Assembly: GCA_016207905.1 (NCBI GenBank)
Contig: JACQZC010000071.1
Span: 1-40,089, forward strand
Source of the DNA: Nitrospirota bacterium
GTDB taxonomy: Bacteria; Nitrospirota; Thermodesulfovibrionia; Thermodesulfovibrionales; JdFR-86
Reading direction: 5' to 3'
Length of the DNA: 40,089 nucleotides
In this document: positions 24,747-32,490 of the stretch, piece by piece
How positions within the stretch are numbered: the stretch's first letter is position 1
How the letters are laid out: every line of letters starts with the position of its first letter
Notes under the pieces: generated by a model
Database searches by the model: none
What the model saw: the letters and a program-made list of their open reading frames with translations, nothing else
Told to the model about the DNA's origin: nothing
Made by a program: the position numbers and the translations under genes

Positions 24747-26250
24747 CCTTCTTGTTCATATAGACCTGCTGGACAATGGAAAGGACATTGTTTACAAGCC
24801 AGTAAAGCACAAGCCCAGAGGCAAAACTCAGGAAAAGGAATGTGAAAATTACAGGAAGAAACATCATGAGCTTTTGCTGTTTTGGGTCTCCTCCTGAGGG
24901 TGTGAGCTTCTGCTGTATGACCATGGTGGCGCCCATTACGATTGGCATGATGTAGTAAGGGTCTTTTAAAGACAGGTCTGTGACCCAGAGCATAAAGGGT
25001 GCTCCCCTTAGCTCGATTGCAACGGAAAGAATCTTATAAAGGGCAAAAAACACAGGTATTTGTAAGAGCATGGGAAGGCATCCGCCCATGGGGTTTACCT
25101 TGTATTTTTTATAAAGCTCCGATAGCTCTGTCTGCATCCTTTTTGGGTCTTTTTTGTATTTTTCCCTTATCTCTGCCATTTTAGGCTGAATCTCCTGAAG
25201 CTTCTTCATAGCCTTCTGCCCTTTGTTCACAATAGGTATAAAGGGAATCCTCACGATAATCGTAAGGAGCACAATTGCCCATCCATAGTTTCCTACGAAT
25301 TTATTCAGAAACTTTAGAAGCCAGAAAAGAGGCCTTGCGATTATGGAGAAAAAACCAAAATCTATTATATGCTCAAGTCCAATACCGAGTGCCTTCAGTT
25401 TTTCGTGATCCTTTGCTCCTGCATAAACGATATAGCTATTTAGCTCCGAATCGCCTTTCAAGGAGATTGCCGCTGAGCCCTGATGCTCCCATGCCTTTGC
25501 CTCATTCATTCCTTGAAGGGGAACAAGCGATGCAAAGAAGTATTTATCCTCCTGAGCTATCCACCGGAGTTTTCCTTTGTAGGTCTTTGGCTCTTTCAGT
25601 TTCTTTACGGTCAGCTCTACTCTGTCTGAATCCGTAAGGAGCACAGGGCCTATGTGGGCAGTTGCATCTTTCTTAGATGAGACCCCAAAGTCGGTGCCGA
25701 GAGTTATCTCGTATTCAGGGATGCCCTTGAGTTCGTCTTTGAGGTCGAACCTGTAAGAGTCGCTATAAAAAGTGTATGTCCTCCTTATAGAGTATTTTGG
25801 GCTGGCATACTCAAAGACAATCGAGCCTGTTTTTTTCTCTCCGCTTAATGTCAGGTCATTTCCAATGAGAGCAAAGTTTTCCTTTGAAATGGAGAAATCG
25901 TTTTTTGAGCCAATGCCCAATGCTGGATACACACCGATGTCTTTAAGAAGGCTGATGCTCAGTCCATCTTTGTCTTTATAGTGTCTGAGTTGAAGAGACT
26001 TAAGGGTTCCACCTCTCGTTGTAAAGACTGCTGTATATAGCTCTGTCTGGACCTTCACTGTGCTTTCAGGTAGTTGAGGTGTTGGCTTTCCCTCGGTGGG
26101 CTCGATGGGCATAATTACCTTAATAGGCTCCTCCTTTGGAGCAGGTGGTCTTTCTGAAGGAGGCGGAACAGGCTTTCCAACGAAAATGACCTGATAAAGA
26201 ATCAGGACCGTGATGGAAAGCACAATTGCGAGGAGTGTTCTTTTTTCCAT
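24724..26250 (-). CDS. yidC: Membrane protein insertase YidC
   Basis: YidC inserts inner-membrane proteins alone or with SecYEG. The 508-residue protein has an N-terminal helix, a proline-rich linker, a large periplasmic beta domain (about 60-330) and the C-terminal five-helix core (YGWAIVLLTIIVRI, NPMGGCLPMLLQIPVFFALY). The large periplasmic domain is a Gram-negative feature. It starts 2 nt after yidD, in one operon with rpmH. Confidence 0.97.
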   Translation of the reverse strand: MEKRTLLAIVLSITVLILYQVIFVGKPVPPPSERPPAPKEEPIKVIMPIEPTEGKPTPQLPESTVKVQTELYTAVFTTRGGTLKSLQLRHYKDKDGLSISLLKDIGVYPALGIGSKNDFSISKENFALIGNDLTLSGEKKTGSIVFEYASPKYSIRRTYTFYSDSYRFDLKDELKGIPEYEITLGTDFGVSSKKDATAHIGPVLLTDSDRVELTVKKLKEPKTYKGKLRWIAQEDKYFFASLVPLQGMNEAKAWEHQGSAAISLKGDSELNSYIVYAGAKDHEKLKALGIGLEHIIDFGFFSIIARPLFWLLKFLNKFVGNYGWAIVLLTIIVRIPFIPIVNKGQKAMKKLQEIQPKMAEIREKYKKDPKRMQTELSELYKKYKVNPMGGCLPMLLQIPVFFALYKILSVAIELRGAPFMLWVTDLSLKDPYYIMPIVMGATMVIQQKLTPSGGDPKQQKLMMFLPVIFTFLFLSFASGLVLYWLVNNVLSIVQQVYMNKKAKASGSG

Positions 26251-26252
26251 AT

Positions 26253-26474
26253 CTATTTTATCGGGTCATATCCGCCTGAGTGAAACGGATGGCACTTAAG
26301 AATCCGCTTTATGCTTAAGAGGATGCCTTTTAGGGCTCCGTATTTTTCGATTGCCTCCTTTGAGTATGCCGAACATGTCGGAGTGAACCTGCACCCTGCA
26401 GGCAGAATTGGAGATAATACCATCCTGTATAAGGCAATGGCATAAAGCAGTGCCTTTTTTATAATTTCTCTCAT
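26253..26474 (-). CDS. yidD: Membrane protein insertion efficiency factor YidD
   Basis: A 73-residue protein with the family signature [23 protein letters not shown] and [11 protein letters not shown]. It assists YidC-dependent insertion. It lies directly between rpmH (20-nt gap) and yidC (2-nt gap); the rnpA gene normally found here is absent. No good ribosome binding site precedes the ATG. Confidence 0.93.
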   Translation of the reverse strand: MREIIKKALLYAIALYRMVLSPILPAGCRFTPTCSAYSKEAIEKYGALKGILLSIKRILKCHPFHSGGYDPIK

Positions 26475-26494
26475 AGGATTAAGGAGATTTTGGT

Positions 26495-26635
26495 TTAGAC
26501 TGCAAGCTTTTTTCGGCCCTTTGCCCTTCTTCTGTTTAGAGTCTTTCTTCCGCCCTGTGTGCTCATCCTCTCGAGGAAACCATGAGTCCTTTTCCTTTTT
26601 ATCTTATGAGGCCGATAAGTAGTATATGTTCCCAT
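26495..26635 (-). CDS. rpmH: 50S ribosomal protein L34
   Basis: The 46-residue product has the L34 sequence pattern: [39 protein letters not shown]34 is a small basic large-subunit protein. The gene opens the rpmH-yidD-yidC operon. The N-terminus MGTYTT is slightly longer than the usual MKRTY, and there is no ribosome binding site; the promoter puts the transcript start about 2 nt before the ATG. Confidence 0.95.
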   Translation of the reverse strand: MGTYTTYRPHKIKRKRTHGFLERMSTQGGRKTLNRRRAKGRKKLAV

Positions 26636-26643
26636 AACTTGTT

Positions 26644-26673
26644 ACTATAAAATCTTCTGTCCGTTAAAGTCAA
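26644..26673 (-). promoter_or_regulatory. Promoter of rpmH operon, near-leaderless
   Basis: On the minus strand TTGACT (26673-26668), an 18-nt spacer and TATAGT (26649-26644) match consensus at 5 of 6 positions each. The predicted start is near 26637, 2 nt before the ATG. Confidence 0.55.
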
Positions 26674-26722
26674 GCTCCTTTATAGGTTGGGTAGTGTAAA
26701 ATCTTCTGTGTAAAATCTTCTG
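26648..26722. repeat. Three copies of TAAAATCTTCTG
   Basis: TAAAATCTTCTGT occurs at 26648-26660 and 26697-26709, and TAAAATCTTCTG at 26711-26722. The last two are a 14-nt tandem. The first copy lies inside the rpmH promoter spacer, so the repeats could be operator-like sites or simple duplications. Confidence 0.5.
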
Positions 26723-26946
26723 AAATCGTTGCCATCTCCTTTTTTGTCATCTATAGCATCAGCCTTGAACCTTTCCTGCTCTTCATCATCCCTTTGCTTT
26801 AGTTTACTGGGGAGGGGGGGGTATCTCCTAAGTTATTGATTTTAAATGATTCCCATGTTTACTTGTTTACTTTTCCTTTACTTTTGCTTTACTCTTTTCT
26901 ATTAAGAGGGGTAGATGTGTAATCCTTTTCCATATTACCCTTCTGT
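26723..26946. other. AT-rich spacer upstream of rpmH
   Basis: I see no gene here. A G-run (26811-26820) and AT-rich pyrimidine tracts are present. No clear DnaA boxes (TTATNCACA) were found, although rpmH is often near oriC. Confidence 0.4.
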
Positions 26947-27011
26947 AAACCATAGTTAAAATAATAACACTACCAAAACCCTTTTGTCAAGTAAAAAATG
27001 AACTATGGTTT
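26947..27011. repeat. Inverted repeat AAACCATAGTT / AACTATGGTTT
   Basis: Perfect 11-bp arms at 26947-26957 and 27001-27011 with 43 nt between, AT-rich. It could be a small element (MITE-like) or an operator pair. No coding sequence lies inside. Confidence 0.5.
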
Positions 27012-27017
27012 TCTTTT

Positions 27018-27105
27018 CCCTCTCCCCTTGCGGGAGAGGGCGAGGGTGAGGGGTCATTGGACTTTTCTGTTCACCCTCCCCAAACCCCTCCCCTCGAGGG
27101 AGGGG
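27018..27105. repeat. Two C/G-rich REP-like hairpins
   Basis: CCCTCTCCC-CTTGC-GGGAGAGGG (27018-27040) and CCCCTCCC-CTCGA-GGGAGGGG (27085-27105) are perfect stems with 5-nt loops. Similar palindromes are common as dispersed intergenic repeats. Transcription termination is possible but no T-run follows. Confidence 0.55.
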
Positions 27106-27109
27106 ATAA

Positions 27110-27355
27110 AACAGGGGTCTGTCATTCGGGATTCATTTCAGAATCTCAATTAACTGTCATTCCGACCCCAAAGGTGTCATTCCTGCTTGTCAGGAATCCA
27201 TCCTCTTCCTTGTCATTGCGACCCGCCCATTTTGTCATTGCGAGGAGTCCCGAATCAGTCGGGACGACGAAGCAATCTCAGCCTATCATTCTGAGCACAG
27301 CGAAGAATCTCATCTTCCCTTGTCATTCTGAATTTATCTCAGAATCTCAAAAATT
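27110..27355. repeat. Cluster of TCATTC-type dispersed repeat units
   Basis: About seven units beginning TCATTC or TCATTG occur in a row, several with CAGAATCTCA or CGAAGAATCTCA ends. One is a hairpin GTCCCGA-ATCAG-TCGGGAC (27247-27265). This looks like successive insertions of short palindromic repeats into one another. Apparent open frames across it are artefacts. Confidence 0.6.
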
Positions 27356-27376
27356 CCTCTGTCTTGCCAAAATAAT

Positions 27377-27404
27377 AATGTCCTTATTAACCAAATAGGA
27401 CATT
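27377..27404. repeat. Inverted repeat AATGTCCT-N12-AGGACATT
   Basis: Perfect 8-bp arms at 27377-27384 and 27397-27404. It could be an operator or the end of the repeat cluster. A small hairpin GGCTT-GAT-AAGCC follows nearby. Confidence 0.35.
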
Positions 27405-27490
27405 TCTAAATTGGCTTGATAAGCCTAAAATTAAAGTTTGACATCTCGCCTGATATGTAGTATTAGTTGCATTAAGTTTGTTGTATGGAA

Positions 27491-27687
27491 TCAGGATGCT
27501 GATAGCCTTTCCATTCCTTCCTTTGCCCTTTGGTTTTCAGGCTGGCTTCTGAGTACCTTTTCAAAATTCCCCTTAGCCCTCGGAGATTTTGGAATTACCC
27601 TCGATGAGAGCCCCAACACCGCTTATGGAGTAATCGAGTATATTGCCTTTTAATAAATCCCCTTTAAGGGAAAGATTAAATGAGGCT
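27491..27687 (-). pseudogene. Remnants of a PilZ-like domain and TPR tail in different frames
   Basis: Immediately downstream of the PilZ-receiver gene, one minus-strand frame ending at 27573 encodes SLKGDLLKGNILDYSISGVG then ALIEG, with the PilZ D-x-S-x-x-G pattern. A second frame ending at 27491 encodes GNFEKVLRSQPENQRAKEGM then ERLSAS, resembling the last TPR helix of a protein. Neither has a start codon. This fits a decayed gene with frameshifts and deletion rather than an active one. Confidence 0.5.
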
Positions 27688-28374
27688 TTATTTTACCTCT
27701 TTCAGAATCCTCTTGATTGTCTCGGAAAGCTTTATAGGGGTTGTGGTGCTCTTGATGAGGTATTCTTTTGCACCTAATGAAACTGCCTTATCTATCTCCT
27801 CAGGGAGGATTCGGGATGAGACAATCACAACTGGTATGCGTTTGAGCTCCGGGTTTGCCCTCATAATCTGCATGAGCTTGAAGCCATCGACCTTATCGAG
27901 GTGAGGGTCAAGGACTACAATATCGGGTCTTATCTGCTGAAGGGTTCTGAATGCCTGTAACCCGTTTTCAGCCTCATGCACCAAAAAGCCGTCCTGAAGG
28001 AGACGGTTTTTGTATATCTCTTTTGTCTGGCTGTTGGCATCTGCTACAAGGACTTTTTTTGAGTGCTCCAAAGGTGCTTTGGTCTTGGTATAAATCAAAG
28101 CCTTTATCAGCATAATGTTTTCTGGAAACTTATTCAGGTTCAGGAATTTGACTCCTATGCCTATACCGGACTCTATATGCTGTATTCCAGACTTAACATT
28201 TATGCGTTTTCCACTTATGTCAAAGTCAAGGTCGACAACCGCCCCAGGCACAAAATCAGCAAGGCTATGGATATACATGCCGGCTTCGCTTATATCGAGG
28301 GCGTATCCTTTTATAGCACCATTAATTATGACATCCTTCTGAAAGATTACCCTGCGTTTTTTTCTTTCTTCCAT
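27688..28374 (-). CDS. PilZ domain plus response-regulator receiver protein
   Basis: The 228-residue protein has an N-terminal PilZ domain (1-100; KKRR, then D27-x-S29-x-x-G32), which in other proteins binds cyclic di-GMP, and a C-terminal receiver domain (106-225) with D112, phosphoacceptor D156 and K208. PilZ before REC is the reverse of the common order. The second arginine motif of PilZ is only partly kept, so nucleotide binding is uncertain. It starts 8 nt after thiE. It may link phosphorylation and cyclic di-GMP signals. Confidence 0.88.
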   Translation of the reverse strand: MEERKKRRVIFQKDVIINGAIKGYALDISEAGMYIHSLADFVPGAVVDLDFDISGKRINVKSGIQHIESGIGIGVKFLNLNKFPENIMLIKALIYTKTKAPLEHSKKVLVADANSQTKEIYKNRLLQDGFLVHEAENGLQAFRTLQQIRPDIVVLDPHLDKVDGFKLMQIMRANPELKRIPVVIVSSRILPEEIDKAVSLGAKEYLIKSTTTPIKLSETIKRILKEVK

Positions 28375-28382
28375 AGGGTATT

Positions 28383-29009
28383 TTACACCCTTACGCCATG
28401 TTTTTGGATAATTTTTAAAAACCCTCTTGCATTTTTCTTTATATCGCCCTTAAGTATTGCAGATGCCACTGCAACTGCATCCACACCTGTCTCAAGAACG
28501 GAGGGAAGGTTTTCTATATTAATTCCTCCGATTGCAACAACAGGGATATTCACTGCTGATTTAATCCTCCTGAGCATAGCTAAACCCTTAGGGGGTCCTG
28601 CATCTTTTGTTGTTGTATGAAATATGGGTCCAAAGCCGATATAGTCAGCTCCCTGTTTTTCAGCCCTTAGTGCCTCTTTAATGCTATGGGTTGAGACGCC
28701 TATTATCTTATCTTTGCCAAGAATCCTTCTTGCCTCGGCAATGGGCAGGTCTTCCTGACCTAAGTGAACCCCATCTGCATTAACTGCGAGTGCTATATCT
28801 ACATAATCATTTACAATAAGTTTTGCACGGAAGTCTCTTGTGAGCCTTCTCAGGTTTAATGCCTCGTAGTAAAGCAGATGCCTGTTTTTTTGTTTTTCTC
28901 TGTACTGAACCCATCTGACCCCTGCCCTTAGTGCCATGAGGGTCATTTCAGCTGAAGAAAGAGGCGATGAAGAGGTCTCTGTGATAAAACAAATGCCTGT
29001 AAGGAACAT
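28383..29009 (-). CDS. thiE: Thiamine-phosphate synthase
   Basis: ThiE joins the pyrimidine and thiazole moieties to make thiamine phosphate. The 208-residue protein has VQYREKQK, LIVNDYVDIALAV, DGVHLGQEDLP, GVSTHS and GFGPIFHTTTK, all typical of the TIM-barrel family. It begins 1 nt after accC, in the same operon; no TPP riboswitch was recognised. Confidence 0.95.
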   Translation of the reverse strand: MFLTGICFITETSSSPLSSAEMTLMALRAGVRWVQYREKQKNRHLLYYEALNLRRLTRDFRAKLIVNDYVDIALAVNADGVHLGQEDLPIAEARRILGKDKIIGVSTHSIKEALRAEKQGADYIGFGPIFHTTTKDAGPPKGLAMLRRIKSAVNIPVVAIGGINIENLPSVLETGVDAVAVASAILKGDIKKNARGFLKIIQKHGVRV

Positions 29010-29010
29010 C

Positions 29011-30387
29011 CTACTCTAAGGGGGCGGTTTCAACGGTCTTTTCCCTGCCATTCAGTTTGTCAACGAATGTAGTGGTGAAATTTCCGTTTATGAAATCGGT
29101 TGAGCTTAAAACCTTTTTATGAAATGGTATTGTGGTCTTTATGCCTTCTATTATGAACTCATCCAATGCCCTTTTTGCCTTTGACAGTGCCTCTTGCCTG
29201 TCTCCTCCATGGACAATGAGCTTTGCAACGAGTGAGTCATACTCGGATGGCACAACAGCACCACTGAAGGATGCAGTATCCACCCTTACCCCGGGGCCCC
29301 CTGGAGGGTAAAAGAATGTTATCTTTCCTGGTGAGGGGATGAACTTTTCTGGGTCCTCGGCATTAATCCTACACTCTATGGCATGTCCCTTTGGTTTTAT
29401 CTGACTTTGTTTATAAATGAGCGGGAACCCTGCGGCAAGTCTTATCTGCTCTTTAATCAGGTCGATGCCTGTTACAGCCTCTGTCACAGGATGCTCTACC
29501 TGAATACGGGTGTTCATCTCCATAAAATAGATATTTCCTTCAGGGTCAACTATAAACTCTACCGTACCCAGGTTTCTGTATCTTAGTGCCCTTGCGGCTT
29601 TTACACCAAGCTCGCATAATTTCTTTCTGAACTTATCTGTGGAAAAAGGCGATGGAGATTCCTCTATGAGCTTCTGATGCCTTCTCTGAATAGAGCAGTC
29701 CCTTTCTCCGAGATGAATGATATTGCCTTTTGAGTCAGCCATAACCTGAACCTCTATATGTCTCGGCTCAGGAATATATTTTTCGACATAAAGCTCATTG
29801 TTTCCAAATGCAGTGAGTGCCTCTCTTTGTGCCATGTAAAATGCCTGCTCGATGCCTTCCTCCTCAGAGACTACCTTCATGCCTCTTCCGCCGCCTCCCT
29901 GAGATGCCTTAAGGATAACGGGGAACCCTATCTTCTTTGACACCTTCAAAGCCATCTCAACGGATTGAACCGGTCCGTCACTTCCAGGGACGATAGGGAT
30001 ACCCCTTCTTCTCATTATCTGTCTTGCCTTTGCCTTATCGCCTCCGAGCCTGATGTTCTCAGGGGTCGGACCAATAAAGACAATGCCTGAGCTTATACAT
30101 GTCTCTGCAAAATGCGGGTTCTCGGATAGAAAACCATAGCCCGGATGTATTGCCTGGGTGTCTGTAATCTCTGCGGCTGTGAGAATTGCAGGTATGTTGA
30201 GGTAGCTCTGAAGTGGTGTTGCAGGCCCTATGCATATGGACTCATCCGAAAGACGGACATGCATGGTGTCCTTTTCTATATCAGAGTAAACGGAGACCGT
30301 CTTTATGTCTAATTCTTTGCACGCCCTGATGATTCTCACGGCAATCTCGCCTCTGTTTGCAATAAGGATTTTATTGAAAAGTTTCAT
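29011..30387 (-). CDS. accC: Acetyl-CoA carboxylase, biotin carboxylase subunit
   Basis: AccC carboxylates biotin on AccB using ATP and bicarbonate. The 458-residue protein has the ATP-grasp signature KASQGGGGRGMKVV, the biotin carboxylase motifs ERDCSIQRRHQKLIEE and EMNTRIQVEHPVTE. Length is normal. It follows accB after 13 nt, and is followed by thiE. Confidence 0.97.
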   Translation of the reverse strand: MKLFNKILIANRGEIAVRIIRACKELDIKTVSVYSDIEKDTMHVRLSDESICIGPATPLQSYLNIPAILTAAEITDTQAIHPGYGFLSENPHFAETCISSGIVFIGPTPENIRLGGDKAKARQIMRRRGIPIVPGSDGPVQSVEMALKVSKKIGFPVILKASQGGGGRGMKVVSEEEGIEQAFYMAQREALTAFGNNELYVEKYIPEPRHIEVQVMADSKGNIIHLGERDCSIQRRHQKLIEESPSPFSTDKFRKKLCELGVKAARALRYRNLGTVEFIVDPEGNIYFMEMNTRIQVEHPVTEAVTGIDLIKEQIRLAAGFPLIYKQSQIKPKGHAIECRINAEDPEKFIPSPGKITFFYPPGGPGVRVDTASFSGAVVPSEYDSLVAKLIVHGGDRQEALSKAKRALDEFIIEGIKTTIPFHKKVLSSTDFINGNFTTTFVDKLNGREKTVETAPLE

Positions 30388-30400
30388 CTATAGCTTCACC

Positions 30401-30829
30401 CTAAACCGGCTCGATGAGATACAAAGGCTCTCCGTATTCCACTGGCTGGGCATTTTCGACAAGTGCTCTGACAAGTATGCCGTCTGTGTCGCACTCTATC
30501 TCATTCATTAGTTTCATTGCCTCTATTATGCAAATTACCTGTCCTTTTTTGACCTTCGAGCCTGCCTCTACAAAAGGCGGGGAATCAGGCGAAGGAGACT
30601 TGTAAAATGTCCCTACCAAAGGTGCGGTTATCGTAATGAGTCGCTGTGTCTCTGCCTCTATCTCCTTTACTGAAGGGAGCCCTATCTGTGGAGGCTTCTT
30701 TATCTCGATAGATGTCATCATCCTCTCTCTTTTTATCCTTACCTTTGTGTTTTCCTTCTCTATCTGCAGGTCAGTGATGTCTGTATCTCTGAGAAGCTCT
30801 ATTATTTTTTTGAGTTCATCGAGTTCCAT
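30401..30829 (-). CDS. accB: Acetyl-CoA carboxylase biotin carboxyl carrier protein
   Basis: The 142-residue protein has the biotinylation motif EAMKLMNEIE with the target K106, a proline-containing linker, and an N-terminal helical part. It carries carboxybiotin between AccC and AccAD. Its ATG overlaps the efp stop (TAATG), so translation is coupled. Confidence 0.97.
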   Translation of the reverse strand: MELDELKKIIELLRDTDITDLQIEKENTKVRIKRERMMTSIEIKKPPQIGLPSVKEIEAETQRLITITAPLVGTFYKSPSPDSPPFVEAGSKVKKGQVICIIEAMKLMNEIECDTDGILVRALVENAQPVEYGEPLYLIEPV

Positions 30830-31389
30830 TATCTCACCCTTTCTATATATTGTCCTGTCCTTGTGTCAACCTTTATGATATCTCCCTCGTTTATGTGAAA
30901 AGGCACCTTTACCACTGCGCCTGTCTCAAGCGTAGCTGGTTTTGAGCCTGCTACTGCCGTATCCCCTCTGAATGCAGGCTCTGTCTCTTTGATAGAAAGC
31001 TCAACGAATGTTGGCATTTCTACTGCAATTGGTGCCTCCTTAAAGTAGAGGATGCTGACTACAGTGTTTTCCTTAAGATATTTTCTTGCCTCCTTGAGCA
31101 GTTCCTCTGAGAGTAAGACCTGCTCGTATGTCTCTACATCCATAAAATAATATACCTTATCCTCTTTGTAAAGGTACTGCATTTTTTTTTCCTCTAAAGA
31201 AGGCGTCTCAAACTTCTCTCCAGACCTGAATGTCTCCTCTAAGACCGAGCCTGAGACGAGGCTCTTTAGCTTTGTTCTTACGATAGCGCCTCCTCTTCCC
31301 ATCTTTACATGCTGAAAGTCCACTATCTCATAAGGCTCGGCTTTATGCTGTATTTTTAAGCCCCTTCTAAAGTCCGAAGTAGAAATCAA
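30829..31389 (-). CDS. efp: Elongation factor P with arginine at the modification site
   Basis: EF-P relieves ribosome stalling at polyproline. The 186-residue protein has the three OB-like domains and normal length. The tip loop of domain I reads HVKMGRGGAI: Arg32 replaces the lysine modified in many bacteria, and Met30 replaces the usual proline. An Arg at this position is known from the rhamnosylated EF-P of Pseudomonas and relatives (EarP type). Neither EarP nor EpmA/B is in the window. It follows the peptidase gene and precedes accB-accC. Confidence 0.96.
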   Translation of the reverse strand: MISTSDFRRGLKIQHKAEPYEIVDFQHVKMGRGGAIVRTKLKSLVSGSVLEETFRSGEKFETPSLEEKKMQYLYKEDKVYYFMDVETYEQVLLSEELLKEARKYLKENTVVSILYFKEAPIAVEMPTFVELSIKETEPAFRGDTAVAGSKPATLETGAVVKVPFHINEGDIIKVDTRTGQYIERVR

Positions 31390-31413
31390 TATCGTTCTCC
31401 ATGATTAAATTAG

Positions 31414-32481
31414 TCAACCTATAATTTTTAACTCTTTAGTTAGAGTTGTCAAGACCTCGGCATTTGTCTTTTTAACTAAAACCATATCCTCGAGCCTTAC
31501 CCCTCCGATGCCAGATACATATATGCCGGGCTCTACCGTAAAAACCATGCCCTCTCTGATTCTTCCCCTTGCCCTGCCTGTTATATGTGGCATCTCATGG
31601 ACCTCAAGTCCAACTCCATGACCAAGACCATGTCCGAATGAGCTTCCATAACCAGCCTTTTTTATAACATCTCTTACAGTATTGTCAATCACACTTGCCT
31701 GAATGCCATCGGAGACCGTAGAGATACCTTTTCTATTTGCCTCGAGCACAAGATTGTAAATCTCGATCTTTTCTCCAATGTTAGCACCCCGTATGAGTAG
31801 TGTCCTTGTCATATCGGAATAGTATCCATGAGACTCCCCACCCCAATCTATTATAACGAGGTCTCCGGCTTTGAGCTTTCTTTCAGTTACTTTTGCATGA
31901 GGCATCGATGAGTTTTCGCCAGATGCAACTATTATATCAAATGGAATTCGGTTACAGCCGTTTTTTTTAAGCCTTTCTTCAAGCTTAAGAGCAATCTCCT
32001 TTTCCCTGACCCCTGCCTTTATATAAGGCATTACCTCAAGGAATGCTTGCTCTGCCCTTCTTACAGCCTCTTTTATGGATATAACCTCAGAGGAATCCTT
32101 TTGAGCCCTTAGCCTTTCCACTCCTGCCCTCATTGGCTTGAGCCTTAATCCAGCAGTCTTAAGCCTCTCAAAGAACTCATATGAAACAGATGCCTCAAAC
32201 CTTAGAGACTTTAGCTTTAGCTTTTTTATAATCTGTCTCAGTGTAGTCATCCTGTCTTTTGCGATTAGGATGTCCCACCCCTTGACCTCTTTTTCAGCCT
32301 GTAGTTTATATCTGAAATCGGTTATAAAGGCTCTATGAGTTTTTGTAACGAATGCGATACCAGAGGAGCCTGTAAAACCAGTAAGATACCGCACATTATT
32401 AATGTTCGTGATTATGAGACTGTCAAGTCCTTTCAGCGAATGCCTTAACCTGTCAAGGCGGTTTTCATAGGGCTCGGGCAT
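31414..32481 (-). CDS. M24 family Xaa-Pro aminopeptidase
   Basis: The 355-residue protein has an N-terminal creatinase-like domain and a C-terminal pita-bread domain with the metal ligands D, D, H, E, E: IIDWGGESHGYYSDMTRTL, GHGLGHGVGLEVHE, FTVEPGIY and GVRLEDM. Such enzymes remove N-terminal residues preceding proline. Placement before efp is common in bacteria. It starts 9 nt after aroQ. Confidence 0.94.
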   Translation of the reverse strand: MPEPYENRLDRLRHSLKGLDSLIITNINNVRYLTGFTGSSGIAFVTKTHRAFITDFRYKLQAEKEVKGWDILIAKDRMTTLRQIIKKLKLKSLRFEASVSYEFFERLKTAGLRLKPMRAGVERLRAQKDSSEVISIKEAVRRAEQAFLEVMPYIKAGVREKEIALKLEERLKKNGCNRIPFDIIVASGENSSMPHAKVTERKLKAGDLVIIDWGGESHGYYSDMTRTLLIRGANIGEKIEIYNLVLEANRKGISTVSDGIQASVIDNTVRDVIKKAGYGSSFGHGLGHGVGLEVHEMPHITGRARGRIREGMVFTVEPGIYVSGIGGVRLEDMVLVKKTNAEVLTTLTKELKIIG

Positions 32482-32490
32482 TTCTTCGAC

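Noticed and set aside
26694-26722. Possible DnaA boxes (TGTGTAAAA) near rpmH suggesting oriC
   Set aside because: They differ from the TTATNCACA consensus, are part of a simple tandem duplication, and no dnaA or dnaN gene is present.
27057-27398. 113-codon open frame across the repeat cluster
   Set aside because: Its translation (CHSGFISESQ-like repeats) is the familiar artefact of dispersed palindromic repeats, not a protein.
27438-27653. 71-codon plus-strand frame with a TTGACA-17-TATTAG box near its start
   Set aside because: The promoter-like match overlaps the open frame start, no ribosome binding site exists, and the opposite strand carries recognisable PilZ/TPR remnants.
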